Origin: Hydnum rufescens UP504
Taxonomy: Eukaryota; Basidiomycota; Agaricomycetes; Cantharellales; Hydnaceae
Assembly: GCA_014904985.1 (NCBI GenBank)
Contig: MU128936.1
Location: 184,163-248,162, forward strand
Direction of reading: 5' to 3'
Length of the DNA: 64,000 nucleotides
The translations under genes were made by a program, and so were the position numbers. Shown here piece by piece: positions 1 through 11,063 of the stretch. The notes beneath the pieces were generated by a model that was given only the letters and a program-made list of their open reading frames with translations, was not told the DNA's origin and searched no databases. How positions within the stretch are numbered: position 1 is the first letter of the stretch; each line of letters starts with the position of its first letter.

Positions 1-2001
1 ACAATAGAAAGCAGACCATTGAACAGCATGAAAAATATAGGTAACATCCAGTATGAACCATCCATCTTATATCCACATTATAGCTTACCACCTCGGTGAG
101 GATATTTGCCCTTCTAGAATGGGACAAGCCCTCTTCCTAGAAAAACAGACCAGTTTCAATCAGTGTCAGTTGGCACCACCATTCCCCTGATATTACAGTA
201 TATGCATTGAGACATACACTTCTAGGATCCGCCACATTCTGCCATATTCACTTCTTCATTGAGCTGATTATTAGTTCAAGGAGGGTTGGTGTATCAAGTC
301 TCGCCCGGAGTGTCGTTCGTATGTGTAAGCTGCAAGGCCATAAAATTAGCCCCATATAATGAGCCCATAGTACAGGGTCATACTTGGTGAGCATTGTGAT
401 GGAATAGACCATGCCTAGTGGCTAGAATAAGAATCAAGGAATTAGCCTTGCACAGACATCCTCATTCTGGAATGAGCAGAAAATCGAGTAACGTACTATG
501 CCGGTAGTAAGGACACTAAAATGGAACCCATGTTTGACAACCTGTCTCATAATTAGTTCAGCACTAGCATTACCATACTGAAAAACGAAGGGAAATCACT
601 TAAACGCACCATCGCAAGAAGGAAACACGAGAGAACACTAGTGATCAACCCCGTCTAATGGTATACAATATCATGCGGTTGATTACCGAATTATCCTGTG
701 CCACCCAACGATGCATGAATCATTAATCAGACAAAGGGACTCATTTAGTACATGAAGGTGGCCTCGCAAATGTAACAGGATACGCACTTCTGGAACCCGG
801 TCGCTGATGACGCAATAAGAGACACATACATGTTGCAATCACAATATCTGCGATTGCCTGAAAGCCGCACAATCACACCATGTACCATGTACCAGCGAAG
901 GCAAGTGTGTATGTTAGAAACAAGGGGAGATAGATTGTGGTGAAGACGCACTTGAATGGTGAGCCATGTCACGCAAGCCATGTACATTCCTTCAGTATCA
1001 CCTGAAAATCTAGATTCATGTTCCTATAACAGTGAGAGATCCAACCAAATCAGGCCAAGAAGTTGTTAGCTGTGGCCTCACCGGAGAAAATATAGGAATA
1101 CATACGCTCTGATGGAGGTGGCTGCAGCACACCAGAATATTGATTTCATTGGAATACAATAAGTCACAGTTCATCGAGCATATGAAGACGAGTACTAACC
1201 GCACCGAATCCTAGTGCCGGAGGAATAAGACAGAAGAAGTACGGCGGAAAAGTGATGGTAATTGGGCAAGACTAACCGAACTGAAGCAACGCAAGGACTG
1301 CCTACAAAGTTATAGTGCATGATTTCAGACTGATCTACACCAAGGCCAGAACCCACCACAACACTCCTAGATAGAGACTCCCGCTCACTATGGAAATCAG
1401 CGGGGAATATGAATGCAATGTTTCTCTGGCGAGGTATGTGGCAAGACCCACAAGAATAGACGCGATACGCAAAGAAAGGTCTGGACGGTAACTGATGAGC
1501 ACACCTTGAAGTAGATAGTGCCAAAGCCAAGATAAGGGCATCCAAAGAAGAACCAACTTGGTACTGACTATGTTGATTTGAAATATTAAGAATTCCTATA
1601 GATTTCATGGGCAGAGGGAGTCGGTAGGGAAAGCAACGGTGAACGGTCGTGATACACCCGATACGCACCATGTCGCCCTCCGAGACCGAAATAATTATAG
1701 TAATTTGCAACAAACCACCAGTAATAAACCCTGGTAACGCATGCACTGTAACGTACGTAGTGTTGGCCAAGAGTAAGTCTCCGCATTATTTCCTGGAAAC
1801 AGGTGAAGAGCCCGAAACGAAGATACCAACAGTTGAAGAGCTCCAAAGTCCTTCGCAGTGGAAGATGAGGAATAGGCCTCGAAAGGTAAGTGCGTGCAAA
1901 ACTCACCATAAAAGGCCCACCTGAGAAAGGGACAGATAATGGGGCGATTAATGGAATTTCAAGGAAATATGGAGACGTACCGCCAGTTTCACCGACCTTC
2001 C
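1..2001. repeat. ~2.0 kb direct repeat, copy A
   Basis: This stretch is nearly identical, in the same orientation, to 5713-7725. The match starts at the first base of the window, so the left border is unseen. It ends after the shared sequence accgaccttcc, beyond which the copies diverge completely. The copies differ by scattered substitutions and many one-base indels (2001 versus 2013 bp). The copy holds a degenerate DUF6534-like gene on the minus strand. Confidence 0.93.
440..1895 (-). pseudogene. DUF6534-like seven-helix membrane protein gene, copy A (degenerate)
   Basis: Read on the minus strand, this region shows in order the hallmarks of the Agaricomycete DUF6534 family: an N-terminal helix around 1850, an ALYWWF-like segment followed by VANYYN around 1740 (here VYYWWFVANYYN), an FFAYRVY segment around 1470, an AD-I-IA helix followed by RTGFQ around 830, and a (T/S)VIN...YT.STGL-type helix around 690. 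The pieces lie in different frames. Some breaks will be introns, because the family has many short exons, but one-base indels relative to copy B also disrupt frames. DUF6534 proteins are predicted seven-helix membrane proteins of unknown function. I call it a pseudogene because no start-to-stop model closes. A sequencing-damaged real gene is the alternative. Confidence 0.55.
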
Positions 2002-2457
2002 TATCTCTCTCTAGTTATTTTATGGGCAAGTTTCGGGCAACAGTAGACCAGCAATACAGTAGTAGGTGTACCTCTAAGTAATCCAAATGGCCCAAAAAAG
2101 ACCAGAAGTTGCCCGAAATTGCCCGAAATAAGTGGACCCCTCTTATTCAAAACACACCTTCTGGCCATACAATGGCCAAAAGCCATAGGCCACCTATTAG
2201 GTACCATTTCATGCCCCAAACATGGTACCTAACTTAGGTAGGGTATATAACTGACCAGCCTGCTATCTCTCTCCCTCTCACCATATCTCTCCCACACGTC
2301 TCAATCGCCCTGACATTTCTTGACTTCCTCCTCTTATTTCTTACTCTCATACTTTCTGTGCCCTTTTCCTTTTCCTTTTCCTTTTCTTCTTACCCGTTAA
2401 AACTCCAGTTTACTCCCCTCAGACGGTCAGAAAACAAATGAAAAAATTTTAATTTTT
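2002..2457. other. Spacer after repeat A with pyrimidine-rich tract and palindromic motif
   Basis: No gene is seen. The stretch contains a quasi-palindromic motif at about 2190-2238 (ttaggtaccat ... atggtaccta) that recurs at 4700-4747. A CT-rich tract follows, with about four CCTTTT units near 2361-2388. This is probably the left part of an inserted element. Confidence 0.5.
2190..2238. repeat. Quasi-palindromic repeat, copy 1
   Basis: The sequence reads cctattaggtaccat, then a ~14 nt loop, then atggtacctaacttaggt, so it can fold into a hairpin. A close copy occurs at 4700-4747 with the loop changed. The flanks also share gcccaaaaaa, tggcca and ctgaccag elements in the same order, so the two copies are homologous units of roughly 150 bp. 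Confidence 0.75.
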
Positions 2458-3566
2458 TTACTTGTCGTTCCCCAACTCACGCTGCTCCCTCACAATCTCC
2501 TGCCCCACCTCAGCATAAGCCGCGACATCCCCCCATCGCTGTCGCACACCGCACGCGACACTTGCCCGCGACTTCGCGACAGCCAACCCCCGCTCCAACT
2601 CCCACACCCTCATCTCCTCCAGCTCCACGGCCGCGGACACCTCCGCAGCGGCCCATCACGCGAGCACCATGCATTGTGCCAACTCGGGCATCGGGTCATC
2701 GGCCCACATCTCCTTGGTGTGCTTCAAGAGACTCTCAACCCGCAGAAGCAAGTCACCTGTGGAGAGCTCAGGCGCAGCCCCAGGCACCCCCCCAGGCACT
2801 TCCTCCTCAACCCCCTCCGCAGGAGAAGGTGAACCCTTCGACTCAGGTGATGCAACGCGTCGTTGCCTGGAAACCCGCGAAGGCTCCTCGCCGCCCTCAG
2901 CAACCTGCTTCAGGTGCCGATGACCCACCGGCACCAGGGAACACTTCTTGTTCCGCTTCGCGCATGCCTGGCAGCAAAAACGAGGACTGGACACGCACAA
3001 AGGTTCCTCCCCCTTCTTACCACCGGCCACCCATCGAGTGTGCACAGATGAGCACCAATCGCACTAAAAAACACCAAGTCAGCGACATCACGACTTCAAA
3101 AAATCGCACTCACCATCAATGATCCCTCATCCTCACCCAACACGATAGGCGCATCTTTCGACACACCCCTCAGCACCTCCACCATGGCTGCGCGCCAAGC
3201 AGCATCCTCGGCCTCACGCCACGCCTCAGCATCAAGACGACATGCTCCTCTAAAGCACGCACCGCCACCTCTTCCTGGGCACAACGAATGCCCACGTCAT
3301 TCTCGATCCGCTCGACACACAGACGCCAAGCCGCAAGGGCCAAACCCATCTCCGGCACAAGAGGCGACACCTCGGGCATCTGACCTTGCAGATGCACCTG
3401 CCACTTTACAAAAAATCAACGCAACTCACAGAAAACAGAAAAAGTTTCATCACTTACCTCCCACTTCACCAACTCGACCTTCGCGGCCACAACTGCCTCC
3501 TCGGTCTGGAGGATTTCCATTGCCGCCTTCATCTTAATCAAAGAGAGAATAGCTTCATCGGCCATA
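2458..3566 (-). pseudogene. Broken antisense Cys-rich gene of a retroelement
   Basis: Minus-strand reading gives a three-exon gene starting at 3566 (MADEAILSLIKMKAAM...). A GTAAGT donor follows the E near 3459, and a second intron near 3118-3070 has GTGAGT and TTTTAG borders. The third exon encodes CDWC, then FCCQACAKRNKKC, a Cys-rich zinc-binding-like cluster, then an acidic and Pro-rich stretch and a helical C-terminus ending at 2458. Two lesions are visible: a one-base frame shift near 3235 inside exon 2, and an in-frame TGA at about 2656 (LA-stop-WAAAE), which looks like CGA to TGA. The gene runs opposite to the LTR at 3721-4176. Proteins of this Cys-rich type are common, uncharacterised and repetitive in Agaricomycete genomes. 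I know of no assigned function. Confidence 0.6.
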
Positions 3567-3720
3567 TCGATGATGATGGTACGGAATCAGAAGCGAACGC
3601 GACAAACCCGCCCTTTATAGTAACCACCACGGCAACCACCAAAACCACCAAAAAAAAAACACCCACCTCATAAAACTCGAGTTATGCACTTCGAGGGCTT
3701 CGCGCTCAAAGGGGGGGTAC

Positions 3721-4176
3721 TGTTACGAGTCGTACTCGTAACCTCGCTTACGTACGAATAACCAAGCCAATCACGCCCTCATGTGACCTTCACCCTTGCC
3801 GCCATTGTGCCTTCCTCTTTCAGCAATTCCTATTATATACATCCTTCCTTTATTCAACACCCCTTTATCCATAAAACCCTTTTGATCTCTAATAGTATAA
3901 GTAGTTACTTGATGTACACTCACTCTTTAGAAGATCGAGAATATATTGTCAACCGATTGAATTCTACTCTCGCGATCTCAGTTATCACTCGCGACTCTCA
4001 TCTTAAAACCTTTGCTTATTAAGTCTCAAGAAGCCAGTCTTCCTCGTACGTACTTGTCTCTCGTGACTTACGTAATCCCCACTTCGCAACCCCCTCGTCA
4101 ATCGCCTTAAGGGCATTTCCTTGTATTCGATCCAATTACGTCATTGTATCTTTCGCCTTGAGTACAACCCTTAACA
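3721..4176 (+). mobile_element. Solo or 3' LTR of a Ty3-type retrotransposon
   Basis: The segment begins TGTTACGAGTCGTACTCG, which is palindromic at its 5' end, and ends cccttaaca, giving TG...CA termini over 456 bp. The bases just upstream (tcaaagggggggtac, 3706-3720) form a textbook polypurine tract abutting a 3' LTR. Inside lie a tataag box near 3895 and a T/C-rich 3' half. No 5' LTR, gag or pol is recognisable upstream within the window, so the element is truncated or only its 3' end remains. The exact 3' border rests only on the CA terminus. Confidence 0.6.
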
Positions 4177-5712
4177 TGGCCATGGCCTGTCTATTGACCT
4201 GTTGAAGATACAGGGCTATTGGAAGTCTGATGCATTTCAGTGATACCTGTGGAAGATGGATGAAATTTTGTCATTCAATATCAACTGTCAGGATGTCCAG
4301 CATCATCTCCAGGTTCATCATTGATGGCAATGGTTACTTTGCTTGTAAATGGACTAAATGGACTAAATGTACTTATATCTGCCTCTCTTCTGCTATTCAT
4401 TCTGTGTCATGTCTGTTAGATGAGTTTCATAGTCATGGTGCCACACAACTCTGGGTGTGCCCTTGGCCACCTTTGGGTCTCACAGTCATGTGCCCTGCAT
4501 TTCACACTCCAAGGTTCCAGCCCAATAGGTCTGGTTCCCTTCCCCCATCTAGCTGTGACCAGGAACAAGCTATTATCTAACTATAATAATAATAAATGAA
4601 TAAATAAATAGTAAACAAATAATTATATAATCCAGCACAGCCATGGATTGCCCAAAAAACTGAATTGGAATGGCCATATTTTGGCCGTACTGTCTGGGGG
4701 ACCTATTAGGTACCATTTTCTGCCCCGAAAATGGTACCTAAATTAGGTCCCCATGACTGACCAGGCTGGCTCAATAATATTATAATTCCCACTACCTAGG
4801 CAGCGGGTCTTGAAACCCCCAATTCCAAGCCTGGTGTCTTGCAATTATGTAAGACACCAGATTTGGCAAGAATTCAGTGTTCTTCCAACCCAGTAAAGCG
4901 AGCTATTTCATCCAGCATTGACAAGGGTGTTACAGTCATTGAGCAGACAGCATAATCCGTGCCTATCTCCAGTTACACTAACAAAAACTAGCCAACCTTC
5001 CACAAGAGAAAAGTCCAAATAAATTGCATCAAAACAGCCTCGATGACTTTGGATTGCTCTACCGTATGGTCTGCACAGTCGGCCTAAGCAGTTATATAAT
5101 TATCACATTCCCCACAAAACGTTACCCGCAGATATTCATTTCGTGTCCCCTATTGTACCCAAACTGAGACTTTGAGACCTGGCTGTAACACCAATCCAGT
5201 GTTTTGTCGAGGGCTTGCGTATTATCAAATCCGTGGAGGGGATTCATTTAAATATGTCATTTAGCGGGCTAGACATCGTCTGCTGCATTTTCACCATGCT
5301 ACATGCTTTCACACAGACTCGCAGCTTCAGCCGGCAAACGCTGGCTCACTAGGCATTGCCGACCTCCACAGGAAGAATCCGTTGTGGAACTGTCTCTCAT
5401 CAGGAAGAAGTACCAGTTTTTGTCCATGCGATGAGGTGCTCATTGTCTCCTGTGATGAGGCCGTCTAGACAGAGAGGAGAAAGGAAGGCTAGATTTAATC
5501 ATGTGTAAAGAGGTCTTGCATCAAGCGAGGGGCGCCTGTGATTAAAGGAGGGACACCCGAAGTCACATCAATATCCAAACCTGAGCCCCCAAACTGCTGA
5601 TTCACCAGGGCCACACTGGAACCTTGGGTTCAAGTTCAGGTCCCCCCCAAAACAGGACTCTGAACCACAGCAAACTGAACTTTTGTACCACTAGCTATTC
5701 CGATGAGTCACC
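4177..5712. other. Gene-poor repetitive spacer
   Basis: No conserved protein is seen on either strand. It contains the second quasi-palindrome (4700-4747) and an A/T-rich stretch near 4580-4630. A small perfect stem at about 4831-4860 (ctggtgtctt / aagacaccag around ~10 nt) follows. Repeat copy B begins at its right end. Minus-strand frames between 4900 and 5100 are open for short distances but match nothing I know. Confidence 0.5.
4700..4747. repeat. Quasi-palindromic repeat, copy 2
   Basis: This is the second copy of the motif at 2190-2238 (cctattaggtaccat ... atggtacctaaattaggt). The two lie 2.5 kb apart and bracket the antisense gene and the LTR. They may be the ends of a non-autonomous element, but the motif is itself nearly palindromic, so inverted and direct orientation cannot be told apart. 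Confidence 0.7.
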
Positions 5713-7725
5713 ACAATAGAAAGCAGACCATTGAACAGTATGAAAAATATAGGTAACATCCAGTATGAACCATCCATCTTATATCCACATTATCGCTTAC
5801 CACCTGGGTGAGGATATTTGCCCTTCTAGAATGGGACAAGCCCTCTTCCTAGAAAAATGGACCAGTTTCGATCAGTGTCAGATGGCACCACCATTCCCCT
5901 GATATTACAGTATATGCATTGAGACATACACTTCTAGGATCCGCCACATTCTGCCATATTCACTTCTTCATTGAGCTGATTATTAGTTCAAGGAGGGTTG
6001 GTGTATCAAGTCTCGCCCGGAGTGTCGTTCGTATGTGTAAGCTGCAAGGCCATAAAATTAGCCCGCCCGTATAATGAGCCCATAGTACAGGGTCGTACTT
6101 GGTGAGCATTGTGATGGAATAGACCATGCCTAGTGGCTAGAATAGAATCAAGGAATTAGCCTTGCACAGACATCCTCATTCTGGAATGAGCAGAAAATCG
6201 AGTAACGTACTATGCCGGTAGTAAGGACACTAAAATGGAACCCATGTTTGACAACCTGTCTCATAATTAGTTCAGCACTAGCATTACCATACTGAAAAAC
6301 GAAGGGAAATCGCTTAAACGCACCATCGCAAGAAGGAAACACGAGAGAACACTAGTGATCAACCCCGTACTAATGGTATACAATGTCATGCGGTTGATTA
6401 CCGAATTAGTTCTGTGCCACCCAACAATGCATGAAATCATTAATCAGACAAAGGGACTCATTTAGTACATGAAGGTGGCCTCGCAAATGTAACAGGATAC
6501 GCACTTCTGGAACCCGGTCCGCTGATGACGCAATAAGAGACACATACATGTTGCAATCACAATATCTGCGATTGCCTGAAAGCCGCACAATCACACCATG
6601 TACCATGTACCAGCGAAGGCAAGTGTGTGTGTTAGAAACAAGGGGAGATAGATTGCGGCAAGACGCACTTGAATGGTGAGCCATGTCACGACAAGCCATG
6701 TACATTCCTTCAGTATCACCTGAAAATCTAGATTCATGTTCCTATAACAGTGAGAGATCCAACCAAATCAGGCCAAGAAGTTGTTAGCTGTGGCCTCACC
6801 GGAGAAAATATAGGAATACATACGCTCTGATGGAGGTGGCTGCAGCACACCAGAATATTGATTTCATTGGAATATAATAAGTCACGGTTCATCGAGCATA
6901 TGAAGACGTGTACTAACCGGCACCGAATCCTAGTGCCGGAGGAATAAGACAGAAGAAGTACAACGGAAAGTGATGGTAATTGGGCAAGACTAACCGAACT
7001 GAAGCAACGCAAGGACTGCCTACAAAGTTATAGTGCATGACTTTCAGACTGATCTACACCAAGGCCAGAACCCACCACAAACACTCCTAGATAGAGACTC
7101 CCGCTCACTATGGAAATCAGCGGGGAATATGAATGCAATGTTTCTCTGGCGAGGATATGTGGCAAGACCCACGAGAATAGACGCGATACGCAAAGAAAGT
7201 CTGGACGGTAACTGATGAGCACACCTTGAAGTAGATAGTGCCAAAGCCAAGATAAGGGCATCCACAAGAAGAACCAACTTGGTACTGACTATGTTGATTT
7301 GAAATATTAAGAATTCCCTATAGATTCCATGGGCAGAGGGAGTCGGTAGGGAAAGCAACGGTGAACGGCCGTGATACACCCGATACGCACCATGTCGCCC
7401 TCCCGAGAGCGAAATAATTATAGTAATTTGCAACAAACCACCAGTATAAAGCCCTGGTAACGCATGCACTGTAACGCACGTAGTGTTGGCCAACAGTAAG
7501 TCTCCGCATTATTTCCTGGAAACAGGTGAAGAGCCCCGAAACGAAGATACCAACAGTTGAAGAGCTCCCAAAGTCCTTCGCAGTGGAAGATGAGGAATAG
7601 GCCTCGAAAGGTAAGTGCGTGCAAAACTCACCATAAAAGGCCCACCTGAGAAAGGGACAGATAATGGGCGATTAATGGAATTTCAAGGAAATATGGAGAC
7701 GTACCGCCAGTTTCACCGACCTTCC
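5713..7725. repeat. ~2.0 kb direct repeat, copy B
   Basis: This is the second copy of the segment at 1-2001, in the same orientation. Its left neighbour (…gatgagtcacc) cannot be compared with copy A because copy A starts at the window edge. Its right neighbour (gtcatttggg…) is unrelated to the right neighbour of copy A. Confidence 0.93.
6150..7610 (-). pseudogene. DUF6534-like seven-helix membrane protein gene, copy B (degenerate)
   Basis: The minus strand carries recognisable DUF6534 blocks in the correct order. VGIFVSGLFTCFQE (~7560) resembles transmembrane helix 1. ALYWWFVANYYNYFAL (~7455) corresponds to the HALY..LV.N segment. Next come a helix VDALILALAL (~7275), TVQTFFAYRVYSRG (~7195), QAIADIVIATCMCLL then RHQRTGFQ (~6580), and a TNSVINRMTLYTISTGL block (~6410). 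The RTGF plus YT.(S/N)TGL pair is diagnostic of the family. The frames do not join cleanly even allowing short introns, and there are one-base indels relative to copy A. A real, highly spliced gene with sequencing errors is possible. A third, better preserved family member lies at 56.5-58.4 kb. Confidence 0.6.
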
Positions 7726-8239
7726 GTCATTTGGGAACGTATGGTAATAGCTGGAGGTCTGGATGGTGAAGACCCCAAAGCATCTGCGAAATACGTGAGG
7801 TCAGCACCGTCATGCCTATCGTTAAGGCTCGAAGAGACTGACAAAGTGGTGAGGAGGTGTCCAGAGAACGAGCCGCCTAAGATGTTGACCTGGGTTGAGC
7901 TTCGTCGCTAGATCCATGATGGAGGGAAAAGATGGGGTGGATCAGGGAAGGAAACGGATGTTCAGACGTGCTATACATCGATATCAGCTCAATTCATTAG
8001 AACCGAGGCCAAATTGAACGATTCTATAGGAGATCCGAGGCATTTTTGAACTTGGGTGGCTGGAGAGGTTACGATAGTTCCCCACGTTACCCCTATATCG
8101 TCCACGTGCACCATAGATCGACGAGGGTAGAATTAACGACGGGATCCACAGAGCGATTCCCCTGTGTTTGCATTTGCTGTGCAGCACCGGCGTAATCCGC
8201 ACGCACTTCGGCTGTTACCTACTAATCGCCTTGCCTTGG
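7726..8239. other. Spacer between repeat B and the auxilin pseudogene
   Basis: Both strands lack a conserved coding signal. A plus-strand frame stays open to 7911, but its product has no recognisable domain. This could be the decayed 5' part of the neighbouring auxilin-like gene, which should have an N-terminal clathrin-binding/UBA region. I could not find those motifs. Confidence 0.4.
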
Positions 8240-9082
8240 TTCGGCACCTTATAATTCCCCAGCGGCTCATGTAAAGTGGGTGATTATGCTGGAGCCGTAG
8301 CTGACTGTGCAGCTGTCAATTGGCGAAGATTTCGACTGTGCGAAAGAAGAAGCCATTCTTCTGTTGAAAGATGGCGAGGTCATTAACCTGGGAGATCGCT
8401 TCATCAGGGCGCTCCAAAGGCGCACAGAAGCTAATGAGAATACCGAGAAATGGTTCAAGGCAAGGGATTACTGGGAGCAGCCCCCAACTGTCGACCGGCC
8501 TGCTGGACTCCGAATTAGGCAGGAAGCTGTGCGTGGCAGCTGCCCGATGTCGCAAGATGCTCTCAGGAGACTCTGGGGAGGCGGCCACTGTCCAGATTTC
8601 TCGGCCTCAACCTCCACCGAAACCGAAACATCAAACAAAGTCTGCTTCACTATCCAGACCAGCCCACCTTCAGATGCTGTGAATTGTTTCCGCAACGTAA
8701 ATGACACCCAAGATTTGGAGCGAATCCAGATAGAAGATGCCGTGGACGCAAAGCTCGTTGCCTGGAAGGGTGGGAAGGAAAATAATGTGCGGCGTGACTG
8801 CAAGTCTGGACACTGTTCTTTGGCCGGAACTTGGTTGGCAAACTATCGGGGTGAGCGAGCTCATCACTCCAGGTCAGGTTGAGATCCATTATATGAAGGC
8901 AATCGGCCGCGTTCACCCTGACAAACAATGTCGGTTTTCGATTCCGCCCCCTCTTTTCTTTGGCGGTCAATCTGACGTGTTCGTTATCGCTCGGCTCCAT
9001 GGGTACGGTGCTGGTGCAAAGGATGGTTGACAATGGTCTGTTTGACGCCTTGAATGAGACCTGGAACGCATTCAAGTCATAG
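8240..9082 (+). pseudogene. Auxilin/Swa2-like J-domain protein, decayed 3' part
   Basis: Pieces in two frames reassemble the C-terminal half of a fungal auxilin (clathrin-uncoating co-chaperone; Swa2 in yeast, Ucp7 in fission yeast). They are a TPR-like segment (EEAILLLKDGEVINLGD, ~8345), a Pro/Lys linker (RPQPPPKPK, ~8605), the block EDAVDAKLVAWKGGKENNV (~8735), the J-domain stretch SLDTVLWPELGWQTIGVSEL (~8803) with the HPDK tetrapeptide (~8917), and the terminal helix NGLFDALNETWNAFKS, stop at 9080-9082. At least three frame changes occur (near 8480, 8640 and 8790). The expected intron after HPDK lacks a clean donor. With no 5' half and several breaks within 800 bp, this is most likely a dead or truncated copy. 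HPDK itself is intact. Confidence 0.7.
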
Positions 9083-11063
9083 ATATCGCCCCCTATTCGT
9101 TGGACGTTTCATATTTTGCTAGATCTCAACTAAGAGGCATACATGCATTCTGAATATTTGTTCTGGAAGCCTTCTCGAGGTCTGTTGTGTCTTCGTCATC
9201 GGGCCCCCAATATTCGCGCCCTGGTCTGTCAGGCGCGTCAATATGGCGCGCGCACGTGACACTTAGCCTTGCCGCAAGCACGCAAATTGTATGTCAAGGC
9301 ACAATTATGCAACAGACACCTGAGGTGACCATGTAGATGCCACCATGTATTTTGGCATCATATGTGATCTATCTGTGCCCAGATCGCAGAAGATGCATAC
9401 ATTGTTCTGACGGCTTCCTTTTTCGGTGGACTGAACATGTACCTTAGGTTTTTCACGTGACTTTACGTGATGGCACCATATTTTAGCGAGTTGTGAGGTG
9501 ATCTAGTGACCGACCCCCCTTTAAGCACCGCTGTGAGTACACTCATGAGGATACCCAGGCTTGTCTTCTAGAGAACAATTCTGATAGTGATACCGAGCAA
9601 CCCTACCCGGATGATGGAATCCCATAGCAGATAGTGATGATTGCCAATCATGAGAGAATGTGAGTCTGACTCTGACTATATTGATTAGAGCGGGGACAGG
9701 TGGCAGAGGGGTAAGCGCGAGGTCTACGCAGGGTGCAGACCCTGTTTCCATATATGGTAATTCAATTCAATTTGTTGGTCGCCCAGCCATGTGGCCCTGT
9801 GACCGGACCCCTTTTAATGGGGGGGGTTGTGACCGGTGACCACGACCTAAGGTCGTAACGTTACGGTATCATCCTCCCACAATGCATTATTTTGTAGAAG
9901 TATGGTCAGCGGGTACAAATAGGTTGGTATTTACACAGTGTATGTACCGTAAACATAGGGGTTTGTGGACAATGCGGGGAGCGCCAATAAGGCACCGCAT
10001 TGTCGGCTGACATCCGAGTCACCTGCTACCTCCGACACTCCGTCGGTGCCTCCGCAACTCGGGTCGATCAGACTCGGCACTTAACTCCGCCGATATATTT
10101 CACTCATAATGCAAGATTATATTATCACATTACGGCGGTACTCATATCGATGGGGAGGTTTGATCACATACGGGAAGATTTGCGTGAAGAATTGAATTGA
10201 CCATGTGAGCTGTGTTCCGGGGTCCTACTTCATGACTGTGCTTGTCCCCGGCACGAGTAGCCGATCAACTCAAACCACAATGAATGAAGGAATCCCCAGG
10301 CCAGCTACCAGTGGCCACAAGACTCTGGCATCGGGGTCTGGCGACAGGCATGGTTTGCAAAGTGCAGAAGACGAGAAAACAAAGGGGTCGGCGTTTGCCG
10401 TAAATCACATGACCTCTCAAATTACATATGGGCCCCGGACACCCTCGCTGAGTGCATAAAACATCCCGGATCAAACCAGCCACAAAAATTGAATTTCCCT
10501 ATCGATATGAGTATCGCTGTAGTTCAAGGGGGCCATATTCGACGGATCAGATAAGCTTTGCACAGAATCCCTTCCAGTTCGACTACAGCTAGACCTGTTC
10601 CCCGTCATCAACCATTTGAGCGGGAAAGTCACGACCTATTTATTCATAACGCGTGGTGAACCACGTGCACGTTGATTGTGCCATTGAGTTTCGTCAGTGG
10701 CACAAAAGCAGGGTGCCCCCAATACACGTCTAACGCGTCGTACTTGTCCGCAGAGGATAGTAAGAAGCTGAACCCCCACCAGCTGAGACCTACAAGGAGT
10801 AGGAAGTATAGATACACACCCGTCCCATTTCCCTCGTTATATCACTCTGGATATCAAACCCACAGAGCCGAAGGCGTGAGGTCTTAAAATTCTGTCAAAC
10901 GGAACGATATTATAGACACCCTCAGGATGTAAAATTCTCCTATCGATCCGAATAAGTGCCATACCAAAGTAGCCTAAGAAAGTGTCTCAATTGCCGAGAT
11001 GTATACATGATACAGCGCGCAGCGATACAGGAGAAGTGCACCATCCCACACTGCAAGGAAAAG
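9083..11063. other. ~2 kb gene-free region
   Basis: No ORF here has the composition, introns or domains of its neighbours. Visible structures are an imperfect CACGTG...CACGTAAA-type palindrome near 9456-9475, a GACCCC...GGGGGGG hairpin near 9803-9830 flanked by two gtgaccgg copies, and a tRNA-promoter-like patch at 9700-9755. It also contains the 3' flank of the histone deacetylase gene. Confidence 0.5.

Noticed and set aside
1195..1770. 191-codon minus-strand frame in repeat A as an intact gene
   Set aside because: Only its parts match DUF6534 blocks and the order needs other frames; copy B has different frame lengths over the same DNA.
2340..2400. CCTTTT repeats as a promoter pyrimidine tract
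   Set aside because: No intact gene follows on the plus strand within the next kilobase; it is better described as simple sequence in the spacer.
8307..8882. 191-codon frame taken as an intact hypothetical gene
   Set aside because: Its segments alternate with the neighbouring frame to spell an auxilin-like protein, so it is one frame of a broken gene.
9083..11063. Several short frames (e.g. 10000-10200, 10205-10459) as small genes
   Set aside because: There is no splice context, no conserved motif, and their lengths are expected by chance in ~50% GC DNA.
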